Notes under the pieces: generated by a model
Seen by the model: the letters and a program-made list of their open reading frames with translations, nothing else
The model's database searches: none
What the model was told of the DNA's origin: nothing
Shown here: positions 17,959-27,733 of the stretch, piece after piece
Position numbering within the stretch: the stretch's first letter is position 1
Layout of the letters: each line of letters starts with the position of its first letter
Origin: Hyphomicrobium sp.
GTDB taxonomy: Bacteria; Pseudomonadota; Alphaproteobacteria; Rhizobiales; Hyphomicrobiaceae
Reading direction: 5' to 3'
DNA: 64,000 bases
Assembly: GCA_016716675.1 (NCBI GenBank)
Contig: JADJVG010000012.1
Location: 62,001-126,000 of the forward strand
Program-made: the position numbers and the translations under genes

Positions 17959-18612
17959 ATGTGCTTCTCCGCTGAAGCGAGCTTTCTTGCTGCGGCTGTG
18001 ACTGGGGTCGCGGGCGTGGTCGCCATCAGCCGCACAACGCGGCGTAGCGAGTGGCCGCTGGCTGCCATGCCGCTGTTCTTCGCCATTCAGCAACTAATCG
18101 AAGGGTTTCTCTGGCAGACGCTCCCCGCCGTTCCAGGCGAGCCGGAGGCGGCGCTATGGACCGAGCTGTTTCTGCTCTTCGCGCTGGTATTCTGGCCCAT
18201 CTATGCGCCGGTTTCGGTGTGGCTGGTCGAGCCTGAGCGGCCGCGCCGCCAATGGATGATGGTGAGTGTCGTCGCCGGCATCATCTCCAGCGCCTATTTT
18301 ATGTGGTCGCTAAGTTTGGCGCCGCAGTTCGCGACCGTCGATAGCAGCCACATCGTCTACAGCGGCGATCCCGACATGCCGGGCATTTTCCGGCTGCTCT
18401 ATCCGGTGGCCGTGTGCGGTGCGGCGGCGATGTCGTCGCTGCGTCCAATTCAGGTGCTGGGGCTGATTTTAATTGTCTCGTCACTGGCCGCGTATGTCGT
18501 CTTCTGGCACGAGTTCGCTTCCGTTTGGTGCTATTTCGCAGCGCTCGCCAGTCTGGTGATCGTCTTCCAGTTTGAATACGCGCGCCACGCCCACAAAGCC
18601 GAGACCCATTAG
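17959..18612 (+). CDS. DUF6629 family integral membrane protein
   Basis: A protein of 217 residues starting MCFSAEASF, the characteristic N-terminus of this family; in-frame sequence further upstream is not family-like. About seven hydrophobic segments follow, including FLAAAVTGVAGVVAI, LFLLFALVFWPIYAPV and VLGLILIVSSLAAYVVF. A conserved FFAIQQLIEGFLW segment lies in helix two and a WCYFAALASLVIVFQF segment near the end. The function is unknown. It is divergent from pqqB. Confidence 0.8.
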   Translation: MCFSAEASFLAAAVTGVAGVVAISRTTRRSEWPLAAMPLFFAIQQLIEGFLWQTLPAVPGEPEAALWTELFLLFALVFWPIYAPVSVWLVEPERPRRQWMMVSVVAGIISSAYFMWSLSLAPQFATVDSSHIVYSGDPDMPGIFRLLYPVAVCGAAAMSSLRPIQVLGLILIVSSLAAYVVFWHEFASVWCYFAALASLVIVFQFEYARHAHKAETH

Positions 18613-18694
18613 AGCGTGCAGGCATAGCGCTCGCGCCGCGCACAGCAACGCGGCCGCAACTTGCGGCCGGTCGGTTGTTAAAGCCTGTGCTTTG

Positions 18695-19030
18695 TTAATG
18701 CATGTACGGCGTGTAGCCGCCGAACGGGCCGCTCGGGCGCGGATAGAAGAAATCACTGTCAATCGGGCCGCTCTCATACAGACCCGTGGCGACCGGACTA
18801 TGGGCGAACCGGTTCGGTTGCATCACGTCGCTGTAGGAATACGAATAGCCGCCTATCCGGCGCTGTCTGCCGTAGATGACACCCTTCAGCGGGCCCTTGG
18901 ATTTCACTTTTCCAGAATTGGTCGCGTAATACTTGCCGGAGTACTTCTTCGGCGCCGCATCGGACGGAATGGTCGAGGCGACCGTGAAAACAGCGGCGAG
19001 GGCGGCAATCGCCGGAACAATCAATTTCAT
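18695..19030 (-). CDS. Small secreted protein
   Basis: A protein of 111 residues from the ATG at 19030, which has GAGGTG at normal spacing. A signal peptide is clear: MKLIVPAIAALAAVFTVAST followed by IPSDAAP. The mature part is short, basic at first (KKYSGKYYATNSGKVKSK) and then rich in Tyr, Ser, Gly and Pro with no recognised domain. It is probably periplasmic. It converges with the DUF6629 gene. Confidence 0.65.
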   Translation of the reverse strand: MKLIVPAIAALAAVFTVASTIPSDAAPKKYSGKYYATNSGKVKSKGPLKGVIYGRQRRIGGYSYSYSDVMQPNRFAHSPVATGLYESGPIDSDFFYPRPSGPFGGYTPYMH

Positions 19031-19328
19031 CGAATTCACCTCGGTTCGATCGTCGTCTACTAGAAATGGGCTTGTTGGCTCCTCTTTGCAATAGCAGCCG
19101 TGCCCTAACAAGGCGTTTGCGAGGGGTGGGATTGCCCGCAAATCCGGCAAATTGGGTTATGGTTAGGCCGTTAATGCCGTCCGGGTGAACGCCATGGTTG
19201 GCGTTTGAAACGGTTACCGCGTGGCGGCCGGCGTTATGCTCGCAATGTGTCACAACGCCGATTTTAGCCACGAACCGCGGATATTATGAAACACAGACCA
19301 ATCGGGGACTTCATTCAGGGACGCTCAA
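19031..19328. promoter_or_regulatory. Divergent intergenic region
   Basis: 298 bases between the small secreted protein and the SYLF gene, both reading outward. It must hold both promoters. No repeat or RNA gene was recognised. Confidence 0.3.
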
Positions 19329-19877
19329 ATGTTGAAGAAATTTCTGTATGCCATCTGCATGGTGGCGGCGCTTTATGTCGCCGGCGCGGATCGCAGCGAG
19401 GCCGCGTCAGCGCGCGAGATCGACGGCGGCGTGAACGAAACGCTCGACCGGTTCTTCCATAAAATTGGCGGCGCTCGTGAGTTGGCCAACAAGTCGGTCG
19501 GCATTCTGGTGTTTCCGTCGGTCGTGAAGGCCGGTATCGGCATCGGCGGCGAATACGGCGAAGGCGCGCTGCTGATCAATCGCCAGACGGTCAATTATTA
19601 CAACACGGTGTCGGCGTCGATCGGCTTTCAGCTCGGCGTGCAGGAGCGATCGGTCATCATCATGTTCATGACGCAGTCGGCGCTCACCCAGTTCCGCAAG
19701 ACGGCGGGCTGGAAGGTCGGCGTCGATGGCTCGGTTGCCATCATCACGCTCGGCGCGGGTGGCTCGATCGACACCAACAAGATCACCAGCCCGGTTGTCG
19801 GCTTCATCCTCGATCCCAAGGGCCTGATGTATAACCTGACGCTCGAAGGCTCGAAGATCTCGCGCATATCGAAGTGA
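19329..19877 (+). CDS. Exported SYLF-domain (YSC84-like) lipid-binding protein
   Basis: A protein of 182 residues with an N-terminal signal peptide (FLYAICMVAALYVAG). The rest is a SYLF/YSC84 domain: ANKSVGILVFPSVVKAGIGIG near residue 53, GEYGEGALLINRQTVNYYN, then IIMFMTQSALTQFRKT and ISRISK at the C-terminus. SYLF domains bind phosphoinositides or other lipids in eukaryotes; bacterial versions are envelope proteins of unclear role. It is followed directly by a cloverleaf-like element. Confidence 0.85.
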   Translation: MLKKFLYAICMVAALYVAGADRSEAASAREIDGGVNETLDRFFHKIGGARELANKSVGILVFPSVVKAGIGIGGEYGEGALLINRQTVNYYNTVSASIGFQLGVQERSVIIMFMTQSALTQFRKTAGWKVGVDGSVAIITLGAGGSIDTNKITSPVVGFILDPKGLMYNLTLEGSKISRISK

Positions 19878-19925
19878 CGGCAGGCAGGGGCGCGCTCTGC
19901 GCTCGTCTGCCGGTTTCGTGAAAGT

Positions 19926-20035
19926 CCCCTGCCCAGTGCAGCGCTGCGGTTCGCGCGTTTTTCAAACGCGCCCCGCGAAGCCAAGGCTTCGCGCGCGGGC
20001 ATCGCCCGGAACCGCATCACTGCACTGGGCAGGGG
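19926..20035. repeat. Cloverleaf-like palindromic element with three hairpin arms
   Basis: The outer stem pairs 19926-19941 with 20020-20035 perfectly (16 bp). After a 3 x 3 internal loop it continues as 19945-19952 with 20009-20016 (8 bp). Inside lie three perfect hairpins: 19953-19960/19964-19971, 19975-19982/19985-19992, and 19996-20000/20004-20008. Almost every base is paired. It follows the SYLF stop by 48 bases and could serve as its terminator or be a member of a mobile intergenic repeat family. No T tract follows. Confidence 0.8.
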
Positions 20036-20061
20036 TGCGGCGCGATGACGGCCAAATAAAT

Positions 20062-20157
20062 GCTGTCATCCTGGAACTTGTTCCCGGGATCTATTTTTCC
20101 GATTGCGTAGGTGCGTGTGGCTCGATGGATCCCGGCAATAAATGCCGGGATGACAGC
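20062..20157. repeat. Palindromic repeat with GTCATCC/GGATGAC ends
   Basis: An imperfect inverted repeat: 20062-20092 (from GCTGTCATCC to CCCGGGATC) pairs with 20127-20157 (from GGATCCCGGC to GGATGACAGC), with about 34 bases between. The same GATCCCGGC/GCCGGGATGAC core occurs at the IS insertion site near 26.8 kb, so this is a dispersed family in this genome. Confidence 0.7.
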
Positions 20158-20632
20158 GGTGGAGAGCGCCGCGCCTTCGCATTTCTATCGCGGTCCGATG
20201 GTTTGTATGCGCTATTGCGTTTCAGCAATTGCGAGTTGAGAAGAAAGAAACTATTTGTTCTTCCCGATGAACGCATCACATTCGGGGTTTTGCCAAATTC
20301 CCCCCCCCAATCAGAAGTCCGACTCTCGGTCGGCGCTGCCTTCAATAGTTGGCAGTTTGCACCAGACTTCAGTTTAAGCGCCTGCGCCTAAGGCGGGTAT
20401 ATTCGGTCGACCCTTGGCACGCGCTGGCCAAAGCTGCATTTTAGTGCAGGCGGATTGTTGCGGACTCAGAGACTCATCGGTGTCCTTTGCGCGGCCGCTG
20501 GGCTGGTCAGGGGGCCCTTGAGCGCCAGTCTTGGCTAAACAGCTCTGGTCATTCGATCGCGCCACTCTCTCTGTTTGTCGTGGAGAAGGGGCATGCACTT
20601 CCGGTCGATCGAAAGTAGCGTGGAGCCCCGCT
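20158..20632. other. Intergenic stretch without a recognisable gene
   Basis: No convincing coding sequence. It includes a run of nine C at 20300-20308. Codon use in the longer open frames here is unlike neighbouring genes. Confidence 0.4.
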
Positions 20633-20803
20633 ATGGAATACTACGTGCATGAGTTCGTGAAGGCCTACGCCTTTCAAATGGTCCATTGCTCTCTGCGGCA
20701 AACATGCCCCAAAGTGAATTTCTTTTTCGAGAATGGCGAAGGCACATCCTCATTCGTCATCTTGATGCACTACGACGGCAAGGGTGTTCGCTTCGGGCAG
20801 TAA
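20633..20803 (+). CDS. Possible small protein of unknown function
   Basis: 56 codons starting at an ATG with GGAG seven bases ahead. The peptide begins MEYYVHEFVKAYAF and contains two Cys and an aromatic segment NFFFENGEG. No known family was recognised. It is predicted only from the ribosome binding site and amino-acid composition, and could be chance. Confidence 0.3.
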   Translation: MEYYVHEFVKAYAFQMVHCSLRQTCPKVNFFFENGEGTSSFVILMHYDGKGVRFGQ

Positions 20804-20956
20804 GTTGCGTGCGCTCTCAAGCATCTGCATAATTGGAGGCATGCGGGTATTCTCTAGACCGCAACAGGGCACACGAATGGGGCCCGCACCTCGCATTGCG
20901 ACGGAAAAGACGAGGTCACCTCACCGTCGAATATATTCGGCAAGTGCCTATGCAAT

Positions 20957-20982
20957 CTGGGGCGCCGTCTCCAGCGCCCCAG
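20957..20982 (-). terminator. Hairpin downstream of nrdJ
   Basis: A perfect 9-base-pair inverted repeat (20957-20965 with 20974-20982) with an 8-base loop, starting 8 bases after the nrdJ stop. No T tract follows, so termination is likely but not certain. Confidence 0.45.
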
Positions 20983-20990
20983 TTGACAAT

Positions 20991-23900
20991 TCACGAACAC
21001 CCACTCGTGCTGCCGCACGTTTCGCACTTTAAGCACGTGCCGTTCCGCACCATCGTGAAGTTGTGGCACTCGGGGCAGCTGGTGCCTTCGTAGCCGCGCA
21101 GTTTGGCTTCCGACATGCGCTGTTTGTAGAGTTCCGACTTCGTCAAAACCGCAGGCGCCGCGCTTGCCTCGACCTTGGTCGAGCGCATAGTGACCGTGGT
21201 CTTTTCAACGGCGAGCGCGTTAGCGCCCGATGTTGACGGCGTGTTGCCGTAGAGGTCGGTGACGCGCTGTTGTTCGGCGCGCATCTCGTCCATCGACGCA
21301 GAAACCGTGTGGCTAGCGACGTGGTGGCCGCCGCGGCTTGCCAAGCGCAGCGGCGTGCCGCGCATGTAGCCCTTCGACACGACTTTCGACACGCTTTCCG
21401 GCAGATCGAGATCAAGCTGTTCGTCGGTGTCTTGATCCGACGAGCCGAGCCCCGTCTCGCCGACGATTTCGCGCGGATCGACGTGGGCGAGGTCATGGCG
21501 CCCAAGATACGATACGGCGAGTTCGCGGAAGATATAGTCGAGGATCGACGTGGCGTTCTTGATCGTCTCGTTGCCCTGCACGAGGCCGGCCGGTTCAAAG
21601 CGCGTGAACGTAAAGGCTTCCACGTATTCTTCGAGCGGTACGCCGTACTGCAGGCCAAGCGAAATCGCGATCGCGAAATTGTTCATCAACGAGCGGAAAG
21701 CAGCGCCTTCCTTGTGCATGTCGATGAAGATCTCGCCAAGCGCGCCGTTGTCGTATTCGCCGGTGCGCAGATACACCTTATGCCCGCCGACGCTGGCCTT
21801 CTGCGTGTAGCCCTTGCGGCGACCGGGGAGCTTTTCACGCTCCTGCTGCTTGACGTATTCGACGCGCTCGACAATGCGCTCAACGATCTTTTCGGTAATG
21901 GCGGCGGTGCGCGCGGCCATCGCCGGATTGGCCAATAAGGCTTCGGCGGCGGTTTCGCCGGTATCGTCGTCATCGTCGCCGAGAACCTGGCTGTTCAGCG
22001 GCTGCGATAGCTTCGAACCGTCGCGATACAGCGCGTTGGCTTTCAGCGCCAGTTTCCAAGACAGCATATACGACTGCTTGCAGTCTTCGACGGTCGCATC
22101 GTTCGGCATGTTGATGGTTTTCGAGATCGCACCCGAAATGAACGGCTGCGACGCCGCCATCATGCGGATGTGGCTCTCGACCGACAGATAGCGCTTGCCC
22201 TTGCGGCCGCACGGATTGGCGCAATCGAACACCGCCAGATGCTCGGCTTTCAGGTGCGGAGCACCTTCGAGCGTCATCGCGCCGCAAACATGTTCGTTGG
22301 CCGCTTCGACGTCTTTTTTCGAGAAGCCGAGATGCGCGAACAGATCGAACGCCGGGTCCGACAGCTTGTCGGCGGGAACTTTGAGCGTATCGGTGAGGAA
22401 CGCGTCGCCCAGTGTCCAGCGATTGAAGACGAACTTGATGTCGAACGCCGTGCCGAGACCGCTTTCGACCTTGGCGAGGTTTTCATCGGTGAAGCCTTTC
22501 GCCTTCAACGACGTATGGTTGATGGCGGGCGCCTGCTTCAGCGTACCGTGACCCACCGCATAGGCTTCGATTTCGGCAATCTGGTGCGGCCTGTAGCCGA
22601 GGAACTGCAGAGCTTCCGGCACCGTCTGATTGATGATCTTGAAGTACCCGCCACCGGCGAGCTTCTTGAACTTGACCAGTGCGAAATCGGGCTCGATGCC
22701 GGTCGTATCGCAATCCATGACGAGGCCAATGGTGCCGGTTGGCGCGACGACGGTTGCCTGCGCGTTGCGGTAACCGTGCTGTTCGCCAAGCGCGACCGCG
22801 CGATCCCAAGCGGCTTTGGCGGCTTCGACCAGGCGCTTATCCACGCACGACGCGTGATCGAGCGGCACGGGTGCAACCGACAGCTTTTCGTATCCGCCCG
22901 CTTGGCCATAAGCCGCGCGGCGGTGATTGCGCATGACGCGCAGCATGTGGTCGGCGTTCGGTGCGTAGCCCGGGAACGGCCCGAGTTCCTTGGCCATTTC
23001 GGCACTCGTTTCATAGGCGACGCCGGTCATGATGGCCGAGATCGCACCGCAGATGGCGCGGCCTTCATCCGAGTCATACGGGATGCCGGCCGACATCAGC
23101 AGGCCACCGATGTTGGCGAAGCCAAGGCCCAGCGTGCGATAGCGGTAGCTGAGTTCAGCGATCTGGCGCGACGGGAACTGCGCCATCAGCACCGAGATTT
23201 CGAGCACGATGGTCCACAGACGGCAGGCGTGCTCATAGGCTTCGATGTCGAATGATTTGTCTTCGCGGCGGAAGCGCAGCAGATTGAGCGACGCGAGGTT
23301 GCACGCCGTATCGTCGAGGAACATGTATTCCGAGCACGGGTTCGATGCGCGGATTTCACCAGACGCCGGGCAGGTATGCCAATCGTTAATGGTGGTGTGG
23401 AACTGGATGCCCGGATCAGCCGACGCCCAAGCGGCGTAACCGATCTGCTCCCAGAGATCCCGGGCTTTCAGCGTCTTTACAACCTTGTTGCCGAGGCGCG
23501 AGGTGAGGTTCCAATCGCTGTCAGCATCGACGGCGTTGAGGAAGCCGTCGGTGACGCGCACCGAGTTGTTGGAGTTCTGGCCGGCGACCGTCAGATAGGC
23601 TTCGCTATCCCAATCGGTGTCGTAGGTGTCGAACGCCATATCCTTGTAGCCCTGCTTGGCGAACTGGATGACGCGCAGAATGTAGTTCTGCGGAACGCCG
23701 TCGCGCTTGGCTTCGCGGATCGCGATCTTCAGCTTCGGATTCTTGGCAGCATCATAGCAAGCGTCGCCGTCGGCTTCGCAATTGACGCAGGCCTTCATCA
23801 CGGCTTTCAGGCGCTTCTGGCAGATCTTCGAGCCGGTGACGAGGGCCGCAACCTTCTGCTCCTCGCGCACCTTCCAGGTGATGTATTCCTCGATATCCGG

Positions 23901-24760
23901 ATGATCGACGTCGACGACGACCATCGTGGCGGCGCGCCGCGTGGTGCCGCCCGACTTGATGGCACCGGCTGCACGGTCGCCGATTTTGAGGAAGCTCATC
24001 AGGCCCGATGAGCGGCCGCCGCCGGAAAGCTTTCGTTGGCGCCACGCAGCGATGAGAAGTTCGAACCCGTGCCCGAGCCGTATTTGAACAGACGGGCTTC
24101 GCGGACCCACAGGTCCATGATGCCGCCCGAGCCGACGAGATCGTCAGCCACCGACTGAATGAAGCAGGCGTGCGGCTGGGGATGCTCGTAGGCCGATGAG
24201 GAATGCGTGAGAACGCCGGTTTCGTAGTCGACGTACATATGGCCCTGGCCGGGGCCGTCGATGCCGTAAGCCCAATGCAGGCCGGTGTTGAACCACTGCG
24301 GCGAGTTCGGCGCGGCCATTTGCATGGCCAGCATGTAGCGCATTTCGTCGAAGAACGCCTGGGCGTCGGCTTCGCTCGTGAAGTAGCCGCCCTTCCAACC
24401 CCAATAGGTCCAGGTGCCAGCGAGACGATCAAATACCTGGCGCGCGTCGCTTTCGCCGCTGGTGCGTTCTTTGTTCGACAATTGAGCCAGCGCTGCTTCG
24501 TCGGGGACGGAGCGCCACAGCCAGGAGGGGACCTGAGTTTCTTCAAATTTCTTGAGGCGCGTTGCGACGCCGGCCTTGCGGAAATACTTCTGCGCCAGAA
24601 TGTCAGCGGCGACCTGGCTGAAGTGCTCAGGCACGTCGAAGCCATCAAGACGGAAGACGACCGACCCATCAGGGTTCTTGATTTCGGAGGTGGCTCGCCG
24701 GAAAGGAATTGTAGCGTAGGGCGATTGGCCTGCTGTCGTGAAGCGCCGCGTGATCTTCAT
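20991..24760 (-). pseudogene. nrdJ: Class II (B12-dependent) ribonucleotide reductase, split by a one-base frameshift
   Basis: The intact protein would have about 1256 residues, usual for alphaproteobacterial NrdJ. It reduces ribonucleotides to deoxyribonucleotides with adenosylcobalamin. The start is the ATG at 24760 (MKITRRFTT), with GGGGGA ahead. Seen are GTGSNFSSLRG, RSSGLMSFLKIGD, the active-site segment NPCSEYMFLDDTACNLASLN, and a C-terminal redox tail with CPECHN and CLKCETCG. At 24024-24033 the frame breaks between NES and SGGGRSSG, as if one base were missing. Both halves are otherwise fully conserved, so a sequence error is likely for this probably essential gene. A candidate NrdR operator lies about 550 bases upstream. 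Confidence 0.88.
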
Positions 24761-25600
24761 TAAGTCCCCCGATATGCATGGTCGGAGGTCTGCGTACAAA
24801 AAACGAGATTCGTAGACCCGAATGAATTTTATGGTCGGCCCACGCCTGGAACCTGTTTTGCAGGCCCTGTTTTCCAGGATGTGCCGTCGTGTCGATTTGT
24901 CTTTGCGCACCCCCCGGTGCGAACAGACCGTGTCCTGATCGCGTCGATGCTATCCGAGACCGGATGGCATCGAGAATGAACTGCGGAGCTTTTCGGCCCC
25001 ACTCGTCGCGGTCGCGCGTTTTGCACAGGCCGCTTCGTGCCGATCTGCACCACGCGCGCGGTGACCCAACGGCACTAAACTGTCCTCAACTTCCTCAACT
25101 GGAGTTCGCCAAACTGGGCCGATAACCCGGCCCACGGGCACAATCGAGACGCCTGGACGCTGAACGGAACCGGAACGATCGTCACGCCGACACCGCAGTC
25201 ACATCCTTGAAGTGGCGCCGAAAGGAACTGGGCAGCATCGCCGCCGTCGCTCGAACCACCATGGCCAAAAGCTAGGCCGATTCGAGCCTGCAGTCACGGC
25301 CTTGAGCGGCATATATTGTGGTGGCAGAGGCAACTGACACAACATCTAGTGGTGTGGATATCATGTGGGGAAGGCCGCGCGATCGCCCGTATTTGCCTGG
25401 GTTCAGGAGGCTGAGGCCTTGCCTGGGGGCTGTGTACGAGGCTGTATGGTGCGTCCGAGGCGGCACTTTGAGAGGTCAGACTAGTACGATTCCGGCTCAG
25501 TGGTGTTGCAAGTGGGCATCGCCATGCGGACGCATGGACAGAAGGCCCCGGTGCAGGTATTCGAGGTTAAGAATTCCGGCACGAGCAGCGAGGCGCAGCC
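24761..25600. other. Long intergenic region upstream of nrdJ
   Basis: 840 bases between the divergent nrdJ and NDUFA12 genes. Two NrdR-box-like sites lie at 25306-25352. The nrdJ-side leader was searched for a cobalamin riboswitch; the conserved B12 box was not found. A small hairpin (GGGCCG with CGGCCC near 25120-25137) is present. No convincing coding sequence was seen. Confidence 0.4.
25306..25352. promoter_or_regulatory. Candidate pair of NrdR boxes
   Basis: Site one (25306-25321, GCGGCATATATTGTGG) and site two (25337-25352, ACACAACATCTAGTGG) match the 16-base NrdR consensus at about 11 and 13 positions. Their starts are 31 bases apart, three helical turns, which is the spacing reported for paired NrdR boxes. 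The window also encodes NrdR and its probable target nrdJ. The distance to the nrdJ start (about 550 bases) is long. Confidence 0.45.
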
Positions 25601-25999
25601 ATGGGCATCTTCAGTGAAATTTTCTGCTGGTGGGGCGGCAATACGTGGGGCACGCGCTTGTTCACGTTCCGTAAGGGCCACAAAGTCGGCGAGGACGACT
25701 TCGGCAACACCTATTATGTGCAGAAGAGCGGCGTCGGCCCGTTGGGGGTTCCGGCGCGCTGGGTGATCTACCGTAACCTCTCTGAAGCCTCTCAAGTGCC
25801 GCCCGAGTGGCACGGCTGGCTGCATCACACGGTCGACACGCTGCCGACAGACGAAAACTATCAGCCGAAGCCGTGGCAACAGACCCACCAGATGAATATG
25901 ACCGGCACGGCCAACGCTTATCGTCCGGCGGGCTCTATTCTCGGAAGCGGTCCACGCGCCAAATCGAGCGCCGACTATAAGCCCTGGAAACCGCAGTAA
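25601..25999 (+). CDS. Complex I accessory subunit NDUFA12
   Basis: A protein of 132 residues. Family features are WWGGNTWGTRLFTFRKG at the N-terminus, VGEDDFGNTYY, RWVIYRNLSEASQVPPEWHG and a C-terminal YKPWKPQ. NDUFA12 is a supernumerary subunit of alphaproteobacterial and mitochondrial NADH:ubiquinone oxidoreductase, located at the peripheral arm on the cytoplasmic side. It is followed by a DUF2155 gene, a common neighbour in this class. Confidence 0.92.
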   Translation: MGIFSEIFCWWGGNTWGTRLFTFRKGHKVGEDDFGNTYYVQKSGVGPLGVPARWVIYRNLSEASQVPPEWHGWLHHTVDTLPTDENYQPKPWQQTHQMNMTGTANAYRPAGSILGSGPRAKSSADYKPWKPQ

Positions 26000-26110
26000 G
26001 CCGTGTACGATCGTCTGCAGATGGCGCTAGAGCCTTGCTTCAGCCACCATTTCCATGAAATTGAGTGGGAGTGACAGCGCGCGCCGCGCCGTATCATCCG
26101 ACGACAGGAA

Positions 26111-26677
26111 TTGTGGATTTTGCGCTTAGCTGACTTCAGACGTTTTCGACCGCTGGCCGTTGCGCCGTGCGCGATGGCGCTCGCGGCGGTGCTTGGGCTG
26201 ACCTGCGCGACACCGGCCCTGGCCGATCGCATAGAAAACCAGATCGCCGAGTTCTCAGCGCTCGACAAAGTGACGGCGCGGATTTCCAAGTTTGAAGTGG
26301 CGCTCGGCGAGACGGCCACCTTTGGCGCACTGAAGGTGACACCGCGGGCATGCTATTCGCGGCCCTCAACGGAACAACCCAAGACGACGGCGTTCGTCGA
26401 AGTCGATGAAGTTCAGCTGGATGGCCAGCAGAAGCGCATTTTCACCGGTTGGATGTTTGCCGAAAGCCCAGGTCTCTACGGTGTTGAACATCCGACGTTC
26501 GACGTCTGGCTGACGCAATGCAGCAAGCCGCAGAAGACTACGGCCGAGAAAGCGCCTGACGCGGATTCCAATTCCAAGTCGGAGGCAGGCGCGGCAGACG
26601 CCGAGGCGCCCGTGAATGACGCCTATGATCCCAACGCCGAAGTGACCCAAGACGCGCGCCGCCGCGTGCGCCGGTAA
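26111..26677 (+). CDS. Exported DUF2155 domain protein
   Basis: About 185-188 residues; no ATG fits, so a TTG at 26111 or 26120 is used, with AGGA ahead of the second. A signal peptide is visible (PCAMALAAVLGLTCATPALA). The DUF2155 core follows: ARISKFEVALGETATFGAL, VTPRACYSRP, AFVEVDEVQ, and IFTGWMFAESPGL through FDVWLTQC, with conserved paired Cys. The tail is acidic and low-complexity. It is probably periplasmic; the function is unknown. Confidence 0.85.
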   Translation: MWILRLADFRRFRPLAVAPCAMALAAVLGLTCATPALADRIENQIAEFSALDKVTARISKFEVALGETATFGALKVTPRACYSRPSTEQPKTTAFVEVDEVQLDGQQKRIFTGWMFAESPGLYGVEHPTFDVWLTQCSKPQKTTAEKAPDADSNSKSEAGAADAEAPVNDAYDPNAEVTQDARRRVRR

Positions 26678-26741
26678 AGCGGTCGTCGGCTTCCCCGCGT
26701 AGCTACCTCCCCACGGTCGTCATCTCGGCGCGACCACCACC

Positions 26742-26831
26742 CCACAGTCATCATCCCCGCACAGACGGGGAACCGTGCAAGGTTGCTGGTTGAGTTCCAT
26801 CGCGGGCTTGGACGGATCCCGGCCTTCGCCG
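26742..26831. repeat. Palindromic repeat interrupted by the IS element
   Basis: The segment ending TCCCGGC-CTTC-GCCG (26817-26831) continues after the IS as GCCGGGATGACG (28061 onward). Removing the IS and one target copy restores a hairpin TCCCGGC/GCCGGGA of the same family as the repeat at 20062-20157. A further short inverted repeat CCCCG/CGGGG lies upstream near 26755-26770. Confidence 0.65.
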
Positions 26832-26857
26832 TGGTCTGAGACCGTTGTCTCCTCCTG

Positions 26858-27733
26858 TCAGAGGGAGAGTCCTGGGCTAACTTTTTGACATTGATCGTTG
26901 GTCACGGCAAGAGCCAAGTGGTGAGCGTGGAATTCTTCCGGCGTCCGGTTGGCGAGAGCCGAATGCGGTCTCACCTCATTGTAGTCGCGGCGCCAGCGCG
27001 CCAGCACGGAACGAGCCTCAGTCAGCGTCGAGAATAGCGTCTCGTTCAAACACTCGTCGCGCAGCCGGGCGTTGAAGCTCTCGATGTATGCGTTCTGCTG
27101 CGGCTTTCCAGGCTGAATGTAATGCCAATCGACACCGCTCGAACGGCTCCAGGCCAGGATCGCCATGCTCGTCAGCTCAGTGCCATTGTCGGAAACGCAC
27201 GTCACCGGCTGGCAACGCCGCGCAATGATCGCATCAAGTTCTCGTGCCACGCGACCGCCCGACAGCGACGTATCGGCGACCAGCGCTAGGCACTCGCGCG
27301 TGCAGTCATCGACGACCGCCAGAATGCGGAACCGGCGCCCATCGGTGAAGCTGTCCGAAACGAAGTCCAGACTCCAGCGTTCGTTAGGGCGCGATGGCAA
27401 TGCAATGGGTGCGCGCATGCCGAGCGCGCGCTTGCGCCCGTTGCGCTTCCTCACCTGTAAACCTTCTGCCCGGTAGAGACGCCGGAACCGCTTCTGGTTC
27501 ATCACCACGCCTTCTTTCTTCAAAAGAAAATGCAATCGCCGATAGCCGAAGCGCCGCCGCTCGCACGCTAACACCCGAATGCGCAGACGCACCGCCGCGT
27601 CGTCGGGCCGGCGGCTCCTGTAACGGATCGTCGACCGGTCAACTCCCAGTGCGTGACATGCCCGCCGCTCGCTCACCTCGTGCGACTGGCACGCATGAGC
27701 CACGACCTGCCGCCGAACGGCGGGCGTCACCAC
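26858..27733 (-). CDS. IS3-family transposase OrfB (DDE integrase core)
   Basis: A protein of 291 residues from a GTG start that overlaps the end of orfA in the -1 frame. It has the N-terminal HTH_21 region, then the rve integrase core: WSLDFVSDSF (first Asp), CVSDNGTEL (second Asp) and QQNAYIESFNARLRDECLNE (Glu), with spacing that fits DD35E. The C-terminal YNEVRPHSALANRTPEEF motif is typical. In this family OrfA and OrfB are joined by -1 ribosomal frameshifting to make the active OrfAB transposase. Confidence 0.95.
   Translation of the reverse strand: MVTPAVRRQVVAHACQSHEVSERRACHALGVDRSTIRYRSRRPDDAAVRLRIRVLACERRRFGYRRLHFLLKKEGVVMNQKRFRRLYRAEGLQVRKRNGRKRALGMRAPIALPSRPNERWSLDFVSDSFTDGRRFRILAVVDDCTRECLALVADTSLSGGRVARELDAIIARRCQPVTCVSDNGTELTSMAILAWSRSSGVDWHYIQPGKPQQNAYIESFNARLRDECLNETLFSTLTEARSVLARWRRDYNEVRPHSALANRTPEEFHAHHLALAVTNDQCQKVSPGLSL

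Noticed and set aside
20300..20308. Run of nine C as a possible phase-variation tract
   Set aside because: It is intergenic and not next to a promoter or start codon that it could switch.
19918..20391. 157-codon open frame after the SYLF gene
   Set aside because: It runs straight through two palindromic elements and has no coding character.
24761..25300. Cobalamin riboswitch ahead of nrdJ
   Set aside because: The leader was read on the minus strand; the conserved B12 box and core were not found.
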